A stretch of DNA of 64,000 bases from Benincasa hispida. Taxonomy: Eukaryota; Streptophyta; Magnoliopsida; Cucurbitales; Cucurbitaceae. The notes beneath the pieces were generated by a model. The model was not told where the DNA came from and searched no databases. It saw only the letters and a list, made by a program, of their open reading frames with translations. The DNA lies in NCBI RefSeq assembly GCF_009727055.1, contig NC_052357.1:6939014-7003013 (forward strand). Reading direction: 5' to 3'. Shown in pieces: positions 60,119 through 64,000 of this stretch. The position numbers and the translations under genes were made by a program. Within the stretch, counting starts at the first letter, position 1, and every line of letters begins with the position of its first letter.

Positions 60119-62060
60119 TGAAGGTTTGTGAAAACCCAAGCAAAAGCGGAATCATATCTCAATTTAATTGTTTTACAAAAACGTAAAAATTCAGAGAAAA
60201 AATATTATGCACAAAATTTACAGCATGCTCAAAAAATGGAAATAGGGCTTAGAAAATACTAACCCTTGTAGTCTCAAAGATCTTCTTGACAAAATCCTCT
60301 CTTGTCACGAACGCACGAACAACCAAAATGGACACCACCAAATGGATTCCTTGGTATTCTCTTTAGGGTGAGAATTCAGAGGAGTTGTGGGCTTTGTTAT
60401 ATATTTTGAGAGAGGGAAAGAAAGGTTTTGAGAGGGGATAGAAAACGCAGAGGAAGAAGATTCTTGAGAAGTCAAAGATCTTCTATGTAATAACGATGAT
60501 GAAGCAGTTTTGCACCCCAAATGCCTTTTCCGCGATTGAAGAGAGAAAATTAAGGGGGAAAGTTATTTTCATAACTCCTTCCTTTAATTTAATTCAAAAA
60601 AAAAATTAAAAAACTATTTTTTAATTTAATTAAATAATATATATAATTATATGATAACTAACTTACTATATAATATATNAAAAAAAAAATTAAAAAACTA
60701 TTTTTTAATTTAATTAAATAATATATATAATTATATGATAACTAACTTACTATATAATATATATTAAACTATATGTTATATCTAATATAACATATATAAC
60801 CTATAGTTTATATTATATCAAATATAATATAACATATAGTTTAAAAATTCTCTCATTAAACTTATAGTATTTAAGATGAATATTATTCATATATTATTAT
60901 TTGAATCATATTCAAATATTTATTTTTTCTCAAATAAAACTTTATATTATAATCTATCAAATACATTATATTAATTATATCAAATATAATTAATTTAAAC
61001 AATTCAAATTAACCCAAAATTAATTTGAACTCAATAATCCCAATTAACTATCGAGTGGACCTTATGGACTTATATATTAAAAATCCAATGGTACTTGGAT
61101 AATTAATTAAACTCTTTAATTAAATTACCCAACTTTCATTTATTGCAAGTCACTCCATTAAAGACCGACAGCTGCACTCTTCGCACTGCATATATATATC
61201 TATATCCATTGGACATAACCAATCAACGGTGTGTTGACCCTTCACAAATTGCTCGTAAGTACAAGTGGACCAAAATTTATATTTTGCCCATGTAGTTGCT
61301 TCTAATTCTTTAAGTACCATTGATCCCTATAATGAACAATAAGTCACAGTCCAACTATGACCAAACCCCTCTCGGGCCTGGAGAGGGTGTGACTTCATAT
61401 TGTTCAAGCCCCGAAATCAGCCCTTAAATGAGCAATTTCTCTACTTTCTCTAACTATAAAGAATGAGTAAATTCCTTCTTGTGTAGCTACGTTTTCAACT
61501 CCTCAATCAGATGAATCCCCAAAATGGTAGGCATATTGAGTCGGGGACACTAGCCACTCTCATCCATACAGATCAAAGGACCAACTTCATAGGTAGAAGT
61601 TCACAACTCATTCAGGATTCAGGTCAAGTCACCTATGGTCATCTTGGTGAAATGTGAGTCTCTTCTATCGACGGTGTTAATAGTAAGACTATTCATTTCG
61701 TGGTCCGATCTTATACAAACTTTTTGTATAGAACACACCCGTTCTCATGTCTCCACGTGAATGATTAGAATTAAATCATTTTCAGTACTTTACAACCATT
61801 GTACCATCTACAAAGCGGCTCGTATTTGTAATATCATCAAGATAAGGTACCCAGCCTTATCCATATACACAGACTATTTAGGTTATCTTTTAAACATGAT
61901 CCACCTATATGTCTCCATATACATAAGTTACAAAAAATAACCTTGGATCTTAGTTTATTGATTTTGTGGGTTAATGCTATTAAATGCCAAATAAAATGTC
62001 TATGATTTTATTAGATAAATAAATTGTTTATACATTACAATTACAAACTATAGGACCCAC
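60119..62060 (-). repeat. 5' LTR of copia C/D
   Basis: About 1.94 kb. Its end (..CCTTCA on the minus strand) touches the primer site. It contains in reverse the core shared with LTRs A, B and E. The outer end near 62050-62060 (..GGGTCCTATAGTTTGTAA) has lost the canonical TGTTGGG. It includes an N at 60679 with duplicated flanks. Confidence 0.8.
60596..60763. repeat. Direct duplication flanking the N at 60679
   Basis: About 83 bp before the N (60596-60678) is repeated almost exactly after it (60680-60763). A single N between two identical blocks suggests an unresolved assembly join. Confidence 0.85.
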
Positions 62061-62066
62061 GAGATT

Positions 62067-62158
62067 TAGAGCAAGTTGATAAACTGCTCCCTTAATAATT
62101 GATTTTGGGTCTTGCAAATGAGGCCCCACCCTCTCATTGGCTCGAGAGGGGCTAATTT
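62067..62158 (+). repeat. Copia LTR fragment
   Basis: Matches the middle of the solo LTR at 47345-49380 read on its own strand (ctcccttaa.., gagtcttg, ccaccctctcattgg). Wedged between the outer end of LTR D and the start of LTR E. Confidence 0.6.
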
Positions 62159-62484
62159 TGTTGGGATCGGTATCATAATTCTTCCGGAGTCTCGTAGTTT
62201 GTAAACTTTATACACATTGTTATGAATAAAATAAGAGTTATTTTATTTGCATTTACTCTTATCCAATAAACAAAGATCCATAGTTATTATATGTAAACTT
62301 AAGCATATATATGAGATATACAAGTGGATCATGCCTTAAGTAATGACCTAAAAGGTCTGTAGTATATGGATTAAGGATACCTTATCCTGGTGACACTACG
62401 GATACGACCCGCTTTGTAGAGATTTACAAGTGTTGTGAACTACTACAGATGATCTGATCATGGCCATTCATATGGAGACATGCG

Positions 62485-62552
<68 letters not shown>

Positions 62553-63490
62553 GGGGGTCCCCATACAAAGAGTTTGTATAAGACTGGACCATAATATGAT
62601 TCGTCTATTTATATAATATCATTGAGACTTGAGACTTACATCTCACTTTAACGACCATAGGAGACATGACCTTAATCCTGAGTGTTTTGGAAACTCTGCT
62701 TATGAGGGCGGTCCTTTGATTAGTATGGGTGAGAGTGGCCAGATAGACAACTCAACAAGCCTACCCTTTTGGGGATTTGTCTGATTGGGGAGCTAGGAAC
62801 TCAGTTACAGCAGACGGAATTCACTTCTTCCCCGAAGCAGGGTTAAGTAGATAGATTGCTCCTTTAAAAGCTGATTCCGGGTCTTGAACATAGTGGCCAC
62901 AACCTCCCTTTAGAAGAGAGAACCCAGTCATAGTAGGACTATGATTTATTGTTCATTAGAGGAATCAGTGGTACTTAAGGAGTTAGATGTAACTACAAGG
63001 GCAAAATGGAAAATTGGCCCAGCTGTATTTACGAGCGATTTATGAAGGGTTATCGATTGTTGATTGGTTGATATGGACACAAAAATATATCTGTAGTGAG
63101 GAGAGTGCAGAAGTCGGTCTTTAGTGGAGTGTCCGATAGTTAACGGATGGTGGATCCGTGACCAAAGAGTTTAGTCAGCTATTCACGTACTGTTGGAGCT
63201 TCAAGCTACATGTCCATAAGGTCCCCTTGGTAGCTCAATGGATTCAAGTTGAGAATCAGTTCTTAGTTTGAAGTGTTCAAATTGACAAAAGAAAATTCAA
63301 TTATATATGATATAATTGGTGTGATGTATGAGATACATCAAGTGGAGGATTAATGTAAATATGATTTACATTAAGTACCATAAAATAGAAAAAGAACTAT
63401 GGTTTGTATGTTTCATGAGATGAAATATTAAAATTATAGGTTATAAATATAATATGGTAAGTTGGTTATCATATTTATTTATAATAAATT
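62159..63490 (+). repeat. LTR E of the copia A family, partial
   Basis: Starts TGTTGGGATCGG and follows LTR A closely (without the gypsy insert) to about 63490, where the match ends. It may be a solo or truncated LTR, or the displaced 3' LTR of element A. Contains the poly-G tract. Confidence 0.8.
62486..62551 (+). repeat. Run of 66 G
   Basis: An uninterrupted run of 66 G, then T and five more G. The same place in LTR B reads 'gagcgaggggtatcc' and in LTR A 'gaacgagagtgtc', so the run sits where a four-G motif was. Either an expansion or a sequencing artefact. Confidence 0.95.
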
Positions 63491-63665
63491 AAGGATAATT
63501 TCAATTGGTAGCATTTTTTAGCCAAGTGTATAATATCATTTTTAAAAAATGCAAATATAGACAAGTCTATCGGCGATAGACTTTTATATAGACTCCCAAG
63601 TCTATCAGCGATAGACTTCTATCGTTGATAGACTTTTACCACTGATATAGTCTATCACTAATAGA
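63491..63665. repeat. TCTATCAGCGATAGAC-type repeat block
   Basis: Several inverted and direct copies of 'agtctatc.gcgatagactt' between 63559 and 63660, with 'ggataatttcaattggta' at the left. Probably a diverged MITE related to those at 7704 and 57984 that interrupts LTR E. Confidence 0.55.
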
Positions 63666-64000
63666 TGTTGGATCGATATGGCAACCCTAGAGGGGGTGAA
63701 TAGGGTTTAATTAAACTTTTTTTTTCTAAATTAACCCAATTAAACTAATTAATACACTTTTTATAAATAATAAGAAAATTTCAATTTATGCAACAAATAA
63801 GATGACAAAAAGTGTGATAATTTAATTCTATCAAATTTTAGCAAATAAATAAGAACAAACTAAAATGTACAATAAATTGCTTAAATCAATTGCAAAAATA
63901 AAAAGGAAAGAGTTAGAGAAGAAGACACTGTAATTTTTATAGTGGTTCAGTCAACCTCGACCTACTCCACTCCTATCACTTCTTTTGAGAGGTGGATTAA
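63666..64000. other. Unclassified sequence at the window end
   Basis: Includes 'caaccctagagggggtgaat' and 'tagtggttcagtcaacctcgacc', phrases common at the ends of plant repeats. The window ends before any boundary is seen. Confidence 0.35.

Larger units (their letters stand above)
46321..62060 (-). mobile_element. Ty1/copia retrotransposon C/D, minus strand, split by two insertions
   Basis: Reading the minus strand: 5' LTR (60119-62060), primer site, leader 60105-59200, then after insertion B the rest of the leader (51610-50460), gag, protease, inserted solo LTR (47345-49380), rest of protease and integrase down to 46321, where it stops against element A. The leader halves on both sides of B join smoothly: 'GAAGCATGACAT' and 'CTACTTTAGGTCATT' match continuous sequence inside B's own leader near 51905-51940. 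So C and D are one element. Confidence 0.8.

Noticed and set aside
1..64000. CRISPR-like or bacterial systems in the tandem arrays
   Set aside because: Repeats are head-to-tail minisatellites without unique spacers, in a plant genome with spliced genes.

Overview
This is nuclear DNA of a flowering plant, almost certainly a eudicot. Four genes have plant-type GT-AG introns or plant-only families, the intergenic DNA is AT-rich, and about two thirds of the window is LTR retrotransposon or other repeat. The MITE-like repeats rich in TCTATCAxTGATAGAC and the style of the retroelements recall Cucurbitaceae, but that is inference from memory, not a database match. I found no tRNA, rRNA, CRISPR or bacterial-type operon.

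Layout. 1-7200: a probable Ty3/gypsy LTR remnant, then a minus-strand Ty1/copia element with both ~300-bp LTRs, a tRNA-iMet-type primer site and a broken gag-pol whose zinc-knuckle segment is triplicated in frame. 8940-28489: the gene island, with five genes reconstructed from splice sites: an SPL2-type membrane RING E3 ligase (+, 6 exons, 398 aa), an NSP1-type GRAS transcription factor (-, intronless, 550 aa), a germin-like protein (-, intronless, 208 aa), TAF12/EER4 of TFIID (-, 8 exons, 667 aa) and a probable chloroplast Rossmann-fold protein (-, 9 exons, 303 aa). They look like unrelated housekeeping or signalling genes and do not form a pathway cluster.

28500-36660: several tandem arrays, a long polypyrimidine tract and a minus-strand Ty3/gypsy integrase remnant. 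The arrays may be the hypervariable 3' region of that gypsy element. A 2.6-kb CACTA transposon (TIR CACTACTACAAAA, 3-bp duplication GAT) sits inside them.

36679-64000: a nest of Ty1/copia elements of one broad family with ~2-kb LTRs. Element A (+) has a 5' LTR split by a 1.66-kb solo LTR with a clear 5-bp duplication (AGGAC). Its pol stops at ~46320, tail to tail with element C/D (-). C/D is itself interrupted by a second solo LTR and by a near-complete copia element B (+, 51616-59194). Another LTR (E) starts at 62159 and carries a run of 66 G. All retroelement genes here carry stops or frameshifts.

There are two single-base Ns (6705 and 60679), each flanked by direct duplications, which points to assembly joins rather than biology. 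I found no convincing novel gene system. The most informative signals are the nested insertion history, the in-frame gag triplication, the CACTA element with a gene-like GC-rich interior, and the poly-G tract.
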